NCBI RefSeq assembly: GCF_000220505.1
Contig: NZ_AFPJ01000053.1
Span: 1-36,523, forward strand
Reading direction: 5' to 3'
DNA from: Microbulbifer agarilyticus S89
GTDB lineage: Bacteria; Pseudomonadota; Gammaproteobacteria; Pseudomonadales; Cellvibrionaceae
Length of the DNA stretch: 36,523 bases
This document shows positions 1-7,993 of this stretch, piece after piece. The translations under genes and the position numbers were made by a program. Within the stretch, counting starts at the first letter, position 1; the number at the start of each line of letters is the position of its first letter. Under the pieces are notes generated by a model, which was not told where the DNA came from, made no database searches, and saw only the letters and a list, made by a program, of their open reading frames with translations.

Positions 1-39
1 GTAAAACGGCCGGACCCGAACGGCGCTTTTTTTGGGCAT
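1..39 (-). CDS. possible 5' end of a gene running off the left edge
   Basis: An ATG at 39 opens a frame that stays open for 13 codons to the edge (starts MPKKSAVRV). It lies 22 bases after the stop of the upstream small gene, and AGG sits about 6 bases before the ATG. Thirteen codons are too few to identify a protein or prove the gene is real. Confidence 0.2.
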   Translation of the reverse strand, partial: MPKKSAVRVRPFY

Positions 40-61
40 CGATAGCCTGCGGACGCTGGGG

Positions 62-208
62 TCAGCGAGTGACCACACCTTGCTGGAGGGCCGCCGGGGC
101 TTGCGCTTCCTCTTCATCGGAGGAGAACACCTCGGTCAGACCGCTGCTGCTCAGCAGTACGCCCGCAACAAAGACAACTACCGCGAGTGTCAATGCGTCG
201 GGTTTCAT
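62..208 (-). CDS. small single-span membrane peptide (48 aa), function unknown
   Basis: This 48-residue frame begins MKPDALTLAVVVFV and ends GVVTR. An AGGA lies 8 bases before the ATG, which is good support for translation. Residues 5-21 form one hydrophobic segment, followed by a short acidic stretch (SSDEEE, about residues 29-33) and a polar tail. It could be an uncleaved membrane anchor or a short signal peptide with a small mature peptide. It lies downstream of ilvA on the same strand, separated by 287 bases, so it probably has its own promoter. I do not recognise the family. The coding call rests on the SD sequence and the coherent membrane-peptide pattern. Confidence 0.55.
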   Translation of the reverse strand: MKPDALTLAVVVFVAGVLLSSSGLTEVFSSDEEEAQAPAALQQGVVTR

Positions 209-415
209 GGGGACCATCCTGTAAGATCTAAATTTTTGTTGTTTTCGCTATCTTTTTACACCTGACGATCTGCGCCGCCAGTGGTTATTTGACACCTTCA
301 CGGTGTGCGCGGCATGGAAAATACACCTGCCACCAGCGCCAAATACCGGTCAAAAGATACTCGATAAGTGGCCAAATAGTAACCCGTCAACAACTTTTTT
401 TTGAGATTCCCCTCA

Positions 416-429
416 CAATTTGCAAATTG
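416..429. promoter_or_regulatory. 14-bp perfect palindrome between ilvA and the small membrane peptide gene
   Basis: CAATTTGCAAATTG is its own reverse complement. It lies 67 bp beyond the ilvA stop and about 208 bp upstream of the small peptide start. It has the form of a dimeric-regulator operator, but no regulator can be assigned. Confidence 0.3.
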
Positions 430-437
430 CAAGTTCG

Positions 438-453
438 ACAGATCCGAATCTGT
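438..453. other. small stem-loop downstream of ilvA
   Basis: ACAGAT and ATCTGT pair as a perfect 6-bp stem around a 4-base loop; on the ilvA strand the loop reads TCGG. No T-run follows directly, so it is not a canonical intrinsic terminator, although it sits 43 bases past the ilvA stop where an mRNA end would be expected. Confidence 0.35.
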
Positions 454-495
454 GCACTACTCGCCGCAAGTTTTGCGCACCAGGCCCGCAATTGC

Positions 496-2019
496 TCAAT
501 CCCGCTGCGCCAGGAAGAATCGGTAAGCCGGGTTCTCAGACTCGTCCCAGAAGGGGTAGTGCAACTGCTCCAGCAGGGCATTGAGCTCTGGACGCTCCGC
601 CTCGGCCACCTCCAGCCCTACCAGTACTCGGCCATAGGCCGCGCCGTGGTTGCGGTAGTGGAACAGCGTGATGTTCCAGCGGCCCGCCAGCTGCTCGAGG
701 AAGTTACGCAGGGCACCGGGGCGCTCGGGGAACTCAAAGCGGTACACCACTTCGTTGCTCACCCCGGGCGCGCGCCCACCCACCAGATGGCGAATATGCA
801 GCTTGGCCATCTCGTTATCGGTCAGGTCGGTGACCTGATAGCCAGAGCCTTCTAAAGTAGCCACCAGCTGTGCGCGATCCGCATCGGTGGACACCTGGAT
901 ACCGACAAAAATATGCGCCTCACCGGAGTTCGCGTAGCGATAGTTAAACTCGGTAATGGAACGGTCACCCAGGTCGCGGCAGAACTGCAGGTAACTGCCC
1001 GCCTGCTCCGGGATAGTCACCGCCAGCACCGCCTCGCGCTTCTCGCCGATTTCGGTGCGCTCACTGATATAGCGCAGGCGATCGAAATTGGTGTTGGCGC
1101 CACTGCACACGGTGGCCAGTGCCTGGTTTTTCTCGCCGCTCTGCTCGGCGTACTTCTTCAGTCCAGCGAGGCCAACGGCTCCCGCGGGCTCGGCAATGGA
1201 GCGGGTGTCCTCAAAGATATCCTTGATCGCCGCACAAATCTCATCGGTGGACACGGTGATGACACCATCGATGGTCTCGCGCAGCACCCGATAGGTTTCC
1301 TCGCCAATCTGGGCAACCGCCACACCATCGGCGAACAATCCCACCTGCGGCAGGCGCCCCTCGCGATGCCCCTCATCCATGGCCAGCTTCAGGCAGGCTG
1401 CGTCTTCCGGTTCCACCGCGTAGACCTTGATCTCAGGGCGTACATACTTGATGTATGCCGCCATACCCGCCGCGAGGCCGCCGCCGCCCACCGGCACAAA
1501 CACCGCATCCAGGTTGCCCGGGTGCTGGCGCAGCAATTCCATGGCCACGGTACCCTGGCCGGCGATAACATCGGGGTCATCGTAGGGGTGGATAAACACC
1601 AGCCCGCGCTCGTCTACCAGCGCCCTGGCGTGGGCCGCCGCCTCGTCAAAGGTATCCCCATGCAGCACGACTTCCGCGCCGCGCATACGCACCGCGTTGA
1701 CCTTGATCGCCGGCGTGGTGGACGGCATCACAATGGTGGCGCGCACCCCCAGCTGCTGAGCACCCAGCGCCAGGCCCTGAGCATGGTTGCCGGCAGACGC
1801 ACAAATCACGCCCTTGGCGCGTTGCTCCGCCGGCAGCTGCAGCAGTTTGTTATAGGCGCCACGAATCTTGAATGAGAACACCGGTTGCAGGTCTTCGCGC
1901 TTCAGCAGAACACGGTTGCCGAGGCGATGAGACAGCTGACGCATCGGCTCCAATGGCGTTTCGGTGGCGACATCGTAAATACGCGCGTCTAAAATGCGCT
2001 TGATATAGGACTTGGGCAT
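496..2019 (-). CDS. ilvA: threonine ammonia-lyase (threonine deaminase), biosynthetic
   Basis: IlvA is the cytoplasmic PLP enzyme that converts threonine to 2-oxobutanoate and ammonia, the committed step of isoleucine synthesis. The 507 residues match the biosynthetic form (about 500-515), not the short catabolic TdcB. The N-terminal catalytic part has the PLP-lysine motif FSFKIRGAYN (K51), SAGNHAQG near 76-82 and a glycine-rich PLP-phosphate loop (PVGGGGLAAG). The C-terminal part (about 325-507) contains two ACT-like repeats, seen in the two segments beginning REAVLAVTIPE and VVYRFEFPE, which in this family bind isoleucine and valine. The gene is divergent from rpiA, the same arrangement as in Pseudomonas. 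The start is the ATG giving MPKSYIKRIL. Confidence 0.95.
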   Translation of the reverse strand: MPKSYIKRILDARIYDVATETPLEPMRQLSHRLGNRVLLKREDLQPVFSFKIRGAYNKLLQLPAEQRAKGVICASAGNHAQGLALGAQQLGVRATIVMPSTTPAIKVNAVRMRGAEVVLHGDTFDEAAAHARALVDERGLVFIHPYDDPDVIAGQGTVAMELLRQHPGNLDAVFVPVGGGGLAAGMAAYIKYVRPEIKVYAVEPEDAACLKLAMDEGHREGRLPQVGLFADGVAVAQIGEETYRVLRETIDGVITVSTDEICAAIKDIFEDTRSIAEPAGAVGLAGLKKYAEQSGEKNQALATVCSGANTNFDRLRYISERTEIGEKREAVLAVTIPEQAGSYLQFCRDLGDRSITEFNYRYANSGEAHIFVGIQVSTDADRAQLVATLEGSGYQVTDLTDNEMAKLHIRHLVGGRAPGVSNEVVYRFEFPERPGALRNFLEQLAGRWNITLFHYRNHGAAYGRVLVGLEVAEAERPELNALLEQLHYPFWDESENPAYRFFLAQRD

Positions 2020-2169
2020 GACAGAAATCGGCAGCCAGTAGATGTTTGCAAGCCCGCCAGTCTAATCTCTATACAGCAGCAAAGCCACCAAAAAGCCGTT
2101 TTTGCGCACGGAAATTTTCATTTGCAGGCGCATGGATGGCAATAATTGCACAAGGACGCATAAATCCTC

Positions 2170-2847
2170 ATGAACCAGGATCAACTGAAACAGGCCGTCG
2201 CGCGCGCCGCCGTGGAATACATCACCCCGATGCTCGACGCCGACACCATTGTCGGCGTCGGTACCGGCTCCACCGCCAACCACTTCATCGACTATCTGGC
2301 GGAGATAAAGGGCCTGTTCGACGGCACCGTGGCCAGCTCCGAGGCCTCCGCCGAGCGGCTGCAGTCCCACGGTATTCCGGTGTACGACCTGAACGCGGTG
2401 GACGGCATCCGGGTGTACGTGGACGGCGCCGATGAAACCAACCCGCTGCTGCAACTGATCAAGGGCGGCGGCGCGGCACTGACCCGCGAGAAAATCGTCG
2501 CCGCCTGCTCCGAGGAGTTCGTGTGCATCGCCGACGAGAGCAAGTGGGTGGAAGTGCTGGGCAACTTCCCGCTGCCGGTGGAAGTGATCCCCATGGCGCG
2601 CTCTTATGTCGCGCGGGAAATCGTCAAACTGGGCGGTGACCCGGTTTACCGCGAAGGTGTGACCACCGACAACGGCAATGTCATCCTCGACGTGCACAAT
2701 ATGCAGATCGCCCAACCCCTGGCGCTGGAAGACGCCCTCAACAACATTACCGGCGTTGTGACCAACGGCTTGTTCGCTGCGCGCCCGGCCGATATCCTGC
2801 TTTTAGGGACCGCCGACGGCGTGAAGACGGTGAAGTCCAAAGTCTAA
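2170..2847 (+). CDS. rpiA: ribose-5-phosphate isomerase A
   Basis: RpiA interconverts ribose 5-phosphate and ribulose 5-phosphate in the non-oxidative pentose phosphate pathway, in the cytoplasm. The 225 residues fit the family (about 220). Visible landmarks are the phosphate-binding GTGST (31-35), YVDGADE (83-89) with active-site aspartates, KGGGAAL (98-104) and the catalytic-base glutamate in LTREKI (E107). It is divergent from ilvA across a 150-bp intergenic region that should hold both promoters; I could not assign hexamers there with confidence. An AAGGA lies 13 bases before the ATG, a rather long spacing. No better in-frame start is apparent. Confidence 0.95.
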   Translation: MNQDQLKQAVARAAVEYITPMLDADTIVGVGTGSTANHFIDYLAEIKGLFDGTVASSEASAERLQSHGIPVYDLNAVDGIRVYVDGADETNPLLQLIKGGGAALTREKIVAACSEEFVCIADESKWVEVLGNFPLPVEVIPMARSYVAREIVKLGGDPVYREGVTTDNGNVILDVHNMQIAQPLALEDALNNITGVVTNGLFAARPADILLLGTADGVKTVKSKV

Positions 2848-2878
2848 ATGCGTATTAACAAGCCCGCGATCGACAGCA

Positions 2879-3505
2879 ATGACCCACAAGAATAAGAAAC
2901 GTGCCCTGGCACTGCTCGTGCTGCCAGCCCTGCTGGCAACCGGCTGTGCCACCACCCCGCCCAGTAACACCGACGACCTGTGTGAGATCTTCCGTGAGAA
3001 AGACGGCTGGTATCAGGACGCCGCCAAATCCGCGCGCAAGTGGAACACACCCATCGCCACTATGATGGCAACACTGCACCAGGAGTCGCGCTTTGTGCAC
3101 GACGCCAAACCACCACGCAGCAAAATACTGTGGATCATTCCTGGCCCGCGTCCCTCGGATGCCTATGGTTATTCACAGGCCCTGGGCACCACCTGGCGCG
3201 GCTACCAGCGCGCCACCGGCAGCTATGGCGCCGACCGTGACGACTTTGGCGATGCCATCGACTTTGTCGGCTGGTACCACAATACCAGCCAGCGCCAGTG
3301 CAACATCCGCGCCAACGATACCTACCACCTGTACCTCGCCTACCACGAGGGGCAGGGCGGGTTTAACCGCCGCACCTTCCGCAACAAACAATGGCTAAAA
3401 AATGTGGCGCAAAAGGTATCTGCGCGTTCACAAACCTACCAGCGACAACTCAACAGCTGCGAGGCCTCGCTGAAGAAGCGGAAAAAATTCCTCGGGCTGT
3501 TCTGA
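2879..3505 (+). CDS. SLT-domain (lytic transglycosylase-like) lipoprotein
   Basis: A 208-residue predicted lipoprotein: charged n-region MTHKNKKR, a hydrophobic core and a lipobox-like LATGC with the lipid-bearing cysteine at C23. The -3 residue is alanine, which is tolerated but not ideal. The rest resembles a compact soluble-lytic-transglycosylase fold: TLHQESRF supplies the expected catalytic glutamate (E69, followed by the usual Ser), and YGYSQALGTTW matches the second family motif. Such enzymes cleave the MurNAc-GlcNAc bond of peptidoglycan, here presumably from the inner face of the outer membrane. It starts 31 bases after rpiA on the same strand and could be co-transcribed. No clear SD precedes the ATG. 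The substrate and the exact SLT subfamily are not visible. Confidence 0.8.
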   Translation: MTHKNKKRALALLVLPALLATGCATTPPSNTDDLCEIFREKDGWYQDAAKSARKWNTPIATMMATLHQESRFVHDAKPPRSKILWIIPGPRPSDAYGYSQALGTTWRGYQRATGSYGADRDDFGDAIDFVGWYHNTSQRQCNIRANDTYHLYLAYHEGQGGFNRRTFRNKQWLKNVAQKVSARSQTYQRQLNSCEASLKKRKKFLGLF

Positions 3506-3578
3506 GCCGAGGATCCGGCGCATCGACAAATTCGGCAGACCGCGCACTAAGTGGCGGCGAATTTGCCGAGCGCGCCGG
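3491..3578 (+). other. two consecutive stem-loops at the 3' end of the SLT lipoprotein gene
   Basis: A hairpin overlaps the stop codon (CTCGG..CT at 3491-3498 with AGCCGAG at 3505-3511). It is followed by a long composite stem: CCGGCGC 3515-3521 with GCGCCGG 3572-3578, CAAATTCG 3527-3534 with CGAATTTG 3558-3565, CCGC 3540-3543 with GCGG 3554-3557, and CAC/GTG closing a TAA loop. That is about 22 paired bases in one arm. No T-run follows, so it may stabilise the mRNA end or be part of a Rho-dependent end. Confidence 0.5.
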
Positions 3579-3755
3579 AATAGCAACTACCCTTTGCAGA
3601 CAGTGCTTTGCCCCTTTGGTTGCCCCTGTGTCTGCATCTGCGCTTTTGCTACCGTCTGATCAAGGCTCTGTCGCCCTCACCCGACGCTGGGCGTGCGAAC
3701 CCGCACAGATGCGTTGCGCTCGATAACCCATTGCATGCGAACATCAGAGGTGCTT

Positions 3756-4103
3756 ATGAAGCCGACCGCCATTTATTCTCTCGTCCTCGCCCTGGCACTC
3801 GCCGTTTCCAGCGCCTTCGCGGAAACCGCAGTGTCCGACGCACAGCTGCAAAAATTTGCCGATGCCTATCGTTCAATCGTGACCCTGAGCCAGGAATACG
3901 CACCGAAAATCAAGGCTGCTGCCGATGCCGCCGCCGCGGAAGCGATCAATGTGGAAGCCCAGGGAAAAATGCTCGCCGCAGTGAAAAGCGCGGGGCTGAG
4001 CAAGGAAGAGTATCAGGGCATTGCCACCCAGTTGCGCAACGACCCGGAGCTGCTGCAAAAGGTAAATACCATTCTGCAAAAGGCCGCCGCGCCACAGCAG
4101 TAA
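3756..4103 (+). CDS. DUF4168-type secreted protein (115 aa)
   Basis: The start is the ATG at 3756, preceded by AGAGG five bases upstream; this gives a clean Sec signal peptide (MKPTAIYSLVLALALAVSSAFA, cleavage after A22). A longer reading from 3693 would bury the signal. The mature part is a helical, Ala/Gln-rich protein containing LQKFADAYRSIVTLSQEYAPKI, which fits the DUF4168 pattern of two amphipathic helices in small periplasmic or secreted bacterial proteins. No catalytic motif is seen and the family function is unknown. It stands alone: 250 bases separate it from the upstream gene, and the next gene is convergent with only 28 bases between stops. Confidence 0.75.
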   Translation: MKPTAIYSLVLALALAVSSAFAETAVSDAQLQKFADAYRSIVTLSQEYAPKIKAAADAAAAEAINVEAQGKMLAAVKSAGLSKEEYQGIATQLRNDPELLQKVNTILQKAAAPQQ

Positions 4104-4131
4104 CGTTACCGCTGAACCTTACCGCTCGTCT

Positions 4132-4461
4132 TTACTGAGGCGCCGGAATCTGTTCCGGCGCCACCTGCAGCTCCTCAACGATCGCCGCCAGGTTTTCCTG
4201 CACCCACTTGCGATCGATAGACCCCCAGTCTTTCATCTCGTAGTAACCGTCGTTATTGCGCACCCCCTGTTGTACAAATTCCACCACGGTACCGTGGCCC
4301 GGCAGTCCCTTGGCAATCACATCCTGGATGGTACGGCGGGGCCAGCCAGTGGCCTCTTCCAGTGCGGGGTTATTCGGGCGCGCCAGCCGCTCGATCAGAT
4401 AGGCGATCAACAGGCGACGGCAGATGGTGGGGTTGAGTCCCGAATTCAGGGCTGGCGACAT
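4132..4461 (-). CDS. small winged helix-turn-helix protein (HTH_43-like)
   Basis: The start is placed at the ATG giving MSPALNSGLNPTICRRLL, because AAGGA lies six bases upstream of it; a 20-residue longer frame has no such signal. The 109-residue product contains ICRRLLIAYLIERLARP followed by LEEATGWPRRTIQDVI, which reads as a helix-turn-helix within a winged-helix fold, then VVEFVQQGVRNNDGYY (wing) and DWGSIDRKWV. I recall this pattern from the small HTH_43 winged-helix family of conserved gammaproteobacterial proteins with no assigned regulon. It is divergent from the AraC-type gene at 4637 and converges on the DUF4168 gene. Confidence 0.7.
   Translation of the reverse strand: MSPALNSGLNPTICRRLLIAYLIERLARPNNPALEEATGWPRRTIQDVIAKGLPGHGTVVEFVQQGVRNNDGYYEMKDWGSIDRKWVQENLAAIVEELQVAPEQIPAPQ
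4139..4162. terminator. 10-bp GC-rich stem-loop between convergent genes
   Basis: GGCGCCGGAA pairs perfectly with TTCCGGCGCC around TCTG. It covers the last codons of the minus-strand winged-helix gene and lies 36 bases past the DUF4168 stop. No T-run follows on either strand, so it may act as a transcript-end stabiliser rather than a true intrinsic terminator. Confidence 0.4.
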
Positions 4462-4636
4462 GGTACGTCCTTGTTTACAAGTTAAGCTGCCCCTTTGTAG
4501 CACATAGCGAGCCGCAAACAACCCCCCACCAGATCACAAGTTTCCGCGATACACCCGGGCCGGCGGCCAATGCATCGCCGCAAAGCGCGACTTTTCACGT
4601 ACCTTTTTGCATAATCCGGTCACAAATATTCAATAA

Positions 4637-5701
4637 ATGCACAGCGGGAAAGTGACCGTGGAGACAGAAGAGAAGCCCCAAGAATCCTTGCAGTATCGGG
4701 AATCCGGCATTCTGGCCGCTGCGGTATTTGCCCATCTGGCCGCCGCGCGCGCGCAAGGTATCGACTGCGAGCGCCTGCTCGCGGACTCAGGCGTAGACCT
4801 CGCGAAGACCCAGGCCGCGGACGCGCGTATTGGGCGCGAACAGATCGCCCAATTGTTGCGCCGCCTGTGGGACGAACTGGGCGATGAGTCCAGCGGTTAT
4901 CTGGCTCGGCCCTGGCTACCCGGCACGTTTGCCATGATGGGCCACGCCACCATCACCAGCCCCAGCCTGCGCCGCGCGCTGCTGCGTTCCGCGCGCTTTG
5001 TTGCCATGGTCAGCGATGACCTGCATATCAAGCTGGTGGAAGACGGCGAAGAGGCGCGCCTTATTTTCCATCACGAAAATCGCAAACAGCTGCCCAACCA
5101 GAACTTTGTCGAATCCCTTGCGGTGATCTGGCTGCGGTTTTTCAGCTGGCTGATCGACCGCACGATTTTGCTGGAGCGGGTGCACCTGGCATTCCCGCCG
5201 CCGGATTACGACGAAGAGTACGCGGACATGTTCCCCTGCCGGCACTACTTTGATCAGCAGGAAACCTGCCTGGTATTCAATACCCGCTACCTGAGCATGC
5301 CGCTGGTGCGCGACGCGCAGCAGCTGAGTGAATTCCTCGCGCGCGCACCGGAATGCCTGCTGACCCAGTACAAGTCGGACAACAGTTATACCGGCCGCAT
5401 TCGCCGTATGTTGCAAAGCGACAACAGTATTGAAAACCTTTCCCTCGACGATGTGGCGGAGCGACTGTTCACGTCGCCACAGACCCTGCGCCGGCGCCTG
5501 AAAGACGAGGGCAACAGTTGGCAGGACATCAAGGATTCCGTGCGCCGCGACATGGCCATGTACCAACTGAAGGGCCAGGAAACCGCGGTTGCGGAAATTG
5601 CCGAGCGCCTGGGTTTTTCCGAGCCCAGTGCCTTCAACCGCGCGTTCAAGAAATGGACCGGATTGGCCCCGGGCGCCTATCGGGAAAAGTTCCGCGGCTA
5701 A
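4637..5701 (+). CDS. AraC-family transcriptional regulator with AraC-type ligand-binding N-terminal domain
   Basis: A 354-residue cytoplasmic regulator. The C-terminal ~85 residues carry the two helix-turn-helix units of AraC/XylS proteins: LSLDDVAERLFTSPQTLRRRL and then AVAEIAERLGFSEPSAFNRAFK followed by WTGLAPGAYR. The N-terminal ~230 residues resemble the large effector-binding domain of regulators such as OruR/ArgR-like or MmoR-like members (arabinose-binding-domain type), not the small cupin of AraC itself. The inducer is unknown, and no metabolic gene sits beside it to suggest one. No SD is visible before the ATG at 4637; GTG codons 15 and 21 bases downstream are alternatives. A strong terminator follows the stop. 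Confidence 0.85.
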   Translation: MHSGKVTVETEEKPQESLQYRESGILAAAVFAHLAAARAQGIDCERLLADSGVDLAKTQAADARIGREQIAQLLRRLWDELGDESSGYLARPWLPGTFAMMGHATITSPSLRRALLRSARFVAMVSDDLHIKLVEDGEEARLIFHHENRKQLPNQNFVESLAVIWLRFFSWLIDRTILLERVHLAFPPPDYDEEYADMFPCRHYFDQQETCLVFNTRYLSMPLVRDAQQLSEFLARAPECLLTQYKSDNSYTGRIRRMLQSDNSIENLSLDDVAERLFTSPQTLRRRLKDEGNSWQDIKDSVRRDMAMYQLKGQETAVAEIAERLGFSEPSAFNRAFKKWTGLAPGAYREKFRG

Positions 5702-5735
5702 GCGCAGCGCGGCAGAACAAACCGTAAACCCCACA

Positions 5736-5765
5736 AAAAAAACCGCGGCGAACCGCGGTTTTTTT
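5736..5765. terminator. bidirectional intrinsic terminator
   Basis: ACCGCGG and CCGCGGT form a GC stem around a CGAA loop (5749-5752), flanked by A7 on the left and T7 on the right. It therefore has the stem-plus-U-run form on both strands. It lies exactly between the convergent AraC-type and DUF937/OmpA genes. Confidence 0.92.
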
Positions 5766-5785
5766 ATTTCCGTCAATACATCTGC

Positions 5786-7021
5786 TTACTGGGTGTATTT
5801 ATCCACCTTCACCGCAATACGACGGTTTTTCTGCTTACCCTCTTCGGTATTGTTGTCGGCAACCGGCTTGGCCGCGCCCACACCCACTGCGGTAACCCGT
5901 ACCGCCTGCACACCAGCATCGGAGAGCATTTTCTTCACCGCTTCCGCACGGGTTTTCGACAGTTCCTCGTTCGCTGCGGCATCACCATCACTGTCGGTAT
6001 GCCCTTCAATGATCACCGAGAGACCCGGATTTTCCTGCATGATCTTGATCAGCGCCTGCACGTCGGGTAGCGAGGCCGCGGTGGGCATCGAACCATCGGT
6101 GGGGAACACAATTTTCAGCAGGAATTCCTTGTTCGGATCCCGTGCGGCCTCGGCCAGGTAACTCCGGAAGCTGCTGGCGAAGTCTTCGCTACCCACAATC
6201 GTGCCCACCGGAGTATCGGTACCAACGTCGGGGGTGGTCGTCGCGCTATCGTCTGCTGGTGGCGGGGTCGAATCCTCGATAACCACCTCTTCCTGCTCCA
6301 TCACCACGCCACCGGAGCCATCGTCTATCTTCTCTTTCTTGGCACACATATTCAGTGCCCAGAGCACCGCCAACGCGATGAGCAATGGCCATAGCCACTT
6401 GCCGAAACCACTTTTGCGCTCCACCGGTGGTGGCGTCGCGGCCTGGCGCGGGGCAGACTCGGCCGGGGGGCCGCTGAAGTCGTCCAGGCTTTTCACCCCC
6501 AGCTCGTTGAGCAAGCCGGCGGGTACATAATCTTTAATACTGTCTTTTTGCCCAAGCAACAGTGACGCTAGGCCCTGCAGGTTCAGGCCCTTACTCTTGA
6601 CCAGCTTGCCGAGGATGGACATCACCACCGGCGCGGCAACTTTGAGCAAGCTGCCGCTCTTGGAGCTGTCCAGCCCCAACGCGTTGGAAATTACATTGAG
6701 GACGCCAGCCTGCTTGTCGCCGAGCAGTGCGCCGAGAATATTCCCACCTACGTCCTGCAGACTACTCATGCGGCCCGCATCGGCGAAGACATCCCCCGGC
6801 GAGGACAGGTCCATCTCGGTGCTCTTGGTGGCCATGTTCATCAGCGAACCCAGGCCGCTCTCGCTGCCGGCCTTGTTCATCATGCTCGCCAGCACCGAGC
6901 CCACACCGGTCGAGAAGGCGCTTTCCGACTTGTCCGCCGGTAAACCCAGGGCATTGCCCAGAGCACTCATTCCCGCCGAACCCAGATGGCGTACCGCCAT
7001 ATCCAATATATTGTCAGCCAT
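5786..7021 (-). CDS. DUF937-OmpA fusion envelope protein
   Basis: A 411-residue protein in three parts. Residues 1-180 are Gly/Leu/Ser-rich and match DUF937 (YidB-like), with repeated NALGL-type segments. Residues about 208-226 (KWLWPLLIALAVLWALNMC) form one transmembrane helix. After a Pro/Asp/Thr-rich linker, residues 290-405 are an OmpA-type peptidoglycan-binding domain with IIEGHTDSDG (338-346), KTRAEAV and NRRI. The likely topology is N-terminus in the cytoplasm and OmpA domain in the periplasm bound to murein. AGAGGT six bases before the ATG supports the start. The DUF937 function is unknown; the protein may link a cytoplasmic or membrane process to the cell wall. The gene is monocistronic by its spacing. 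Confidence 0.85.
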   Translation of the reverse strand: MADNILDMAVRHLGSAGMSALGNALGLPADKSESAFSTGVGSVLASMMNKAGSESGLGSLMNMATKSTEMDLSSPGDVFADAGRMSSLQDVGGNILGALLGDKQAGVLNVISNALGLDSSKSGSLLKVAAPVVMSILGKLVKSKGLNLQGLASLLLGQKDSIKDYVPAGLLNELGVKSLDDFSGPPAESAPRQAATPPPVERKSGFGKWLWPLLIALAVLWALNMCAKKEKIDDGSGGVVMEQEEVVIEDSTPPPADDSATTTPDVGTDTPVGTIVGSEDFASSFRSYLAEAARDPNKEFLLKIVFPTDGSMPTAASLPDVQALIKIMQENPGLSVIIEGHTDSDGDAAANEELSKTRAEAVKKMLSDAGVQAVRVTAVGVGAAKPVADNNTEEGKQKNRRIAVKVDKYTQ

Positions 7022-7268
7022 TTAGTTACCTCTTCAGACCTTGCTCACAGACCCGTGTCATCAAGCCGTTGCCAGTTATGTATATCGACCGCGCACCCCC
7101 GGACCAGTGTGATGGATGCCGGTGGCGTGGTTTCAAACAAATCACTCTCATCAGTGTACGGCAGTAAATTCGACGGATTAGGTCGATTCAGAATAAGGCT
7201 GGTGATACGCATCAGCTTTCAGAATGTCGCTGGGACGCGGCTGAAGGACTTGATGTGGCCTGGCGGGG

Positions 7269-7955
7269 TTATCCGAGTACCTTTTGTAAAGATCGTCCAA
7301 TCTCACCGCCGCAGTAATCGCGCCCATACTTGCGCCGCTGCTGGGCCAGGAACGCTGCCAGCACCGGCCGCTGTTCCACACGCTGCACCAGGGCCGCAAC
7401 AAACGGGGCGTGTCGATTGAGATCTTTTGCCAGAGTGGGAAAGCAATGTGTGAGCGTCCCGAACAGTGCCGCTACCGCGATATCTGCCACGCTAATTGAT
7501 GCACCGAGCAGGAATCCACGGTCTTGCCGTAATCCATAGTCACTCCCGGTTTTTTCGAATAACTGCATCCAGCGTGACAGGCGCTCCTCACGAAAAGTTT
7601 GCCACGCTGCTTTATCCCACATCTGCAGACCATAAAAGCGGGTTACCTCCATCAGTACGTCTCCGCAATCAAGAATCACCTTGAGGGCCAGGGCCTGCCC
7701 TTCTGCGGAGCCTGGCAGATAGTCATATTTTCTTGCCAGGTGCATCAAGATTGCCGGTAACTGCGCAATGGTTTTTTGTATTCCGTAATCGTACAAATAC
7801 GGAGGCGCCATGCCCGGGCAGTCAATCTGCAGGTTTTTATCCGGATAGATCTCACTGGCATCCCGGCGCTGATAGCTGGCACCCACCTCGTGGAGTAGCA
7901 GCTCCACAAACACGCCACGAAACGGGATGTCCCAGTAGTAGACTCGATAATCCAT
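7269..7955 (-). CDS. glutathione S-transferase family protein
   Basis: The 228 residues fit a two-domain cytosolic GST. The N-terminal thioredoxin-like part begins MDYRVYYWDIPFRGVFVELLLHEVGASY and includes the PGMAPPYL turn with the cis-Pro-like position, though the glutathione-contact ESxxI motif is replaced by YGIQKTIAQL. The all-helical C-terminal part contains FLLGASISVADIAVAALF, which holds the conserved N-capping motif (S/T-x-x-D). A tyrosine near the N-terminus (Y3, Y6 or Y7) could serve as the catalytic hydroxyl. It starts 38 bases after mrpG on the same strand, so it may be read through from the Mrp operon. Substrate unknown. Confidence 0.8.
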   Translation of the reverse strand: MDYRVYYWDIPFRGVFVELLLHEVGASYQRRDASEIYPDKNLQIDCPGMAPPYLYDYGIQKTIAQLPAILMHLARKYDYLPGSAEGQALALKVILDCGDVLMEVTRFYGLQMWDKAAWQTFREERLSRWMQLFEKTGSDYGLRQDRGFLLGASISVADIAVAALFGTLTHCFPTLAKDLNRHAPFVAALVQRVEQRPVLAAFLAQQRRKYGRDYCGGEIGRSLQKVLG

Positions 7956-7993
7956 TGTGCTCTCTCACCGGGCGAACGCGAATCACATCCGCA

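Noticed and set aside
496-855. Plus-strand frame of 188 codons antisense to ilvA and similar large antisense frames over mrp, M16 and bau genes
   Set aside because: They are shadows produced by high GC codon bias; each opposes a well-supported gene.
2020-2169. Sigma-70 promoters or an attenuator leader before ilvA/rpiA
   Set aside because: Only weak hexamers with poor spacing were found, and no Ile/Val/Leu-rich leader peptide; left unassigned.
2848-2895. 15-codon frame MRINKPAIDSNDPQE directly after the rpiA stop, overlapping the SLT lipoprotein start
   Set aside because: It could look like a coupling leader peptide, but there is no separate SD and the length is within chance; not called.
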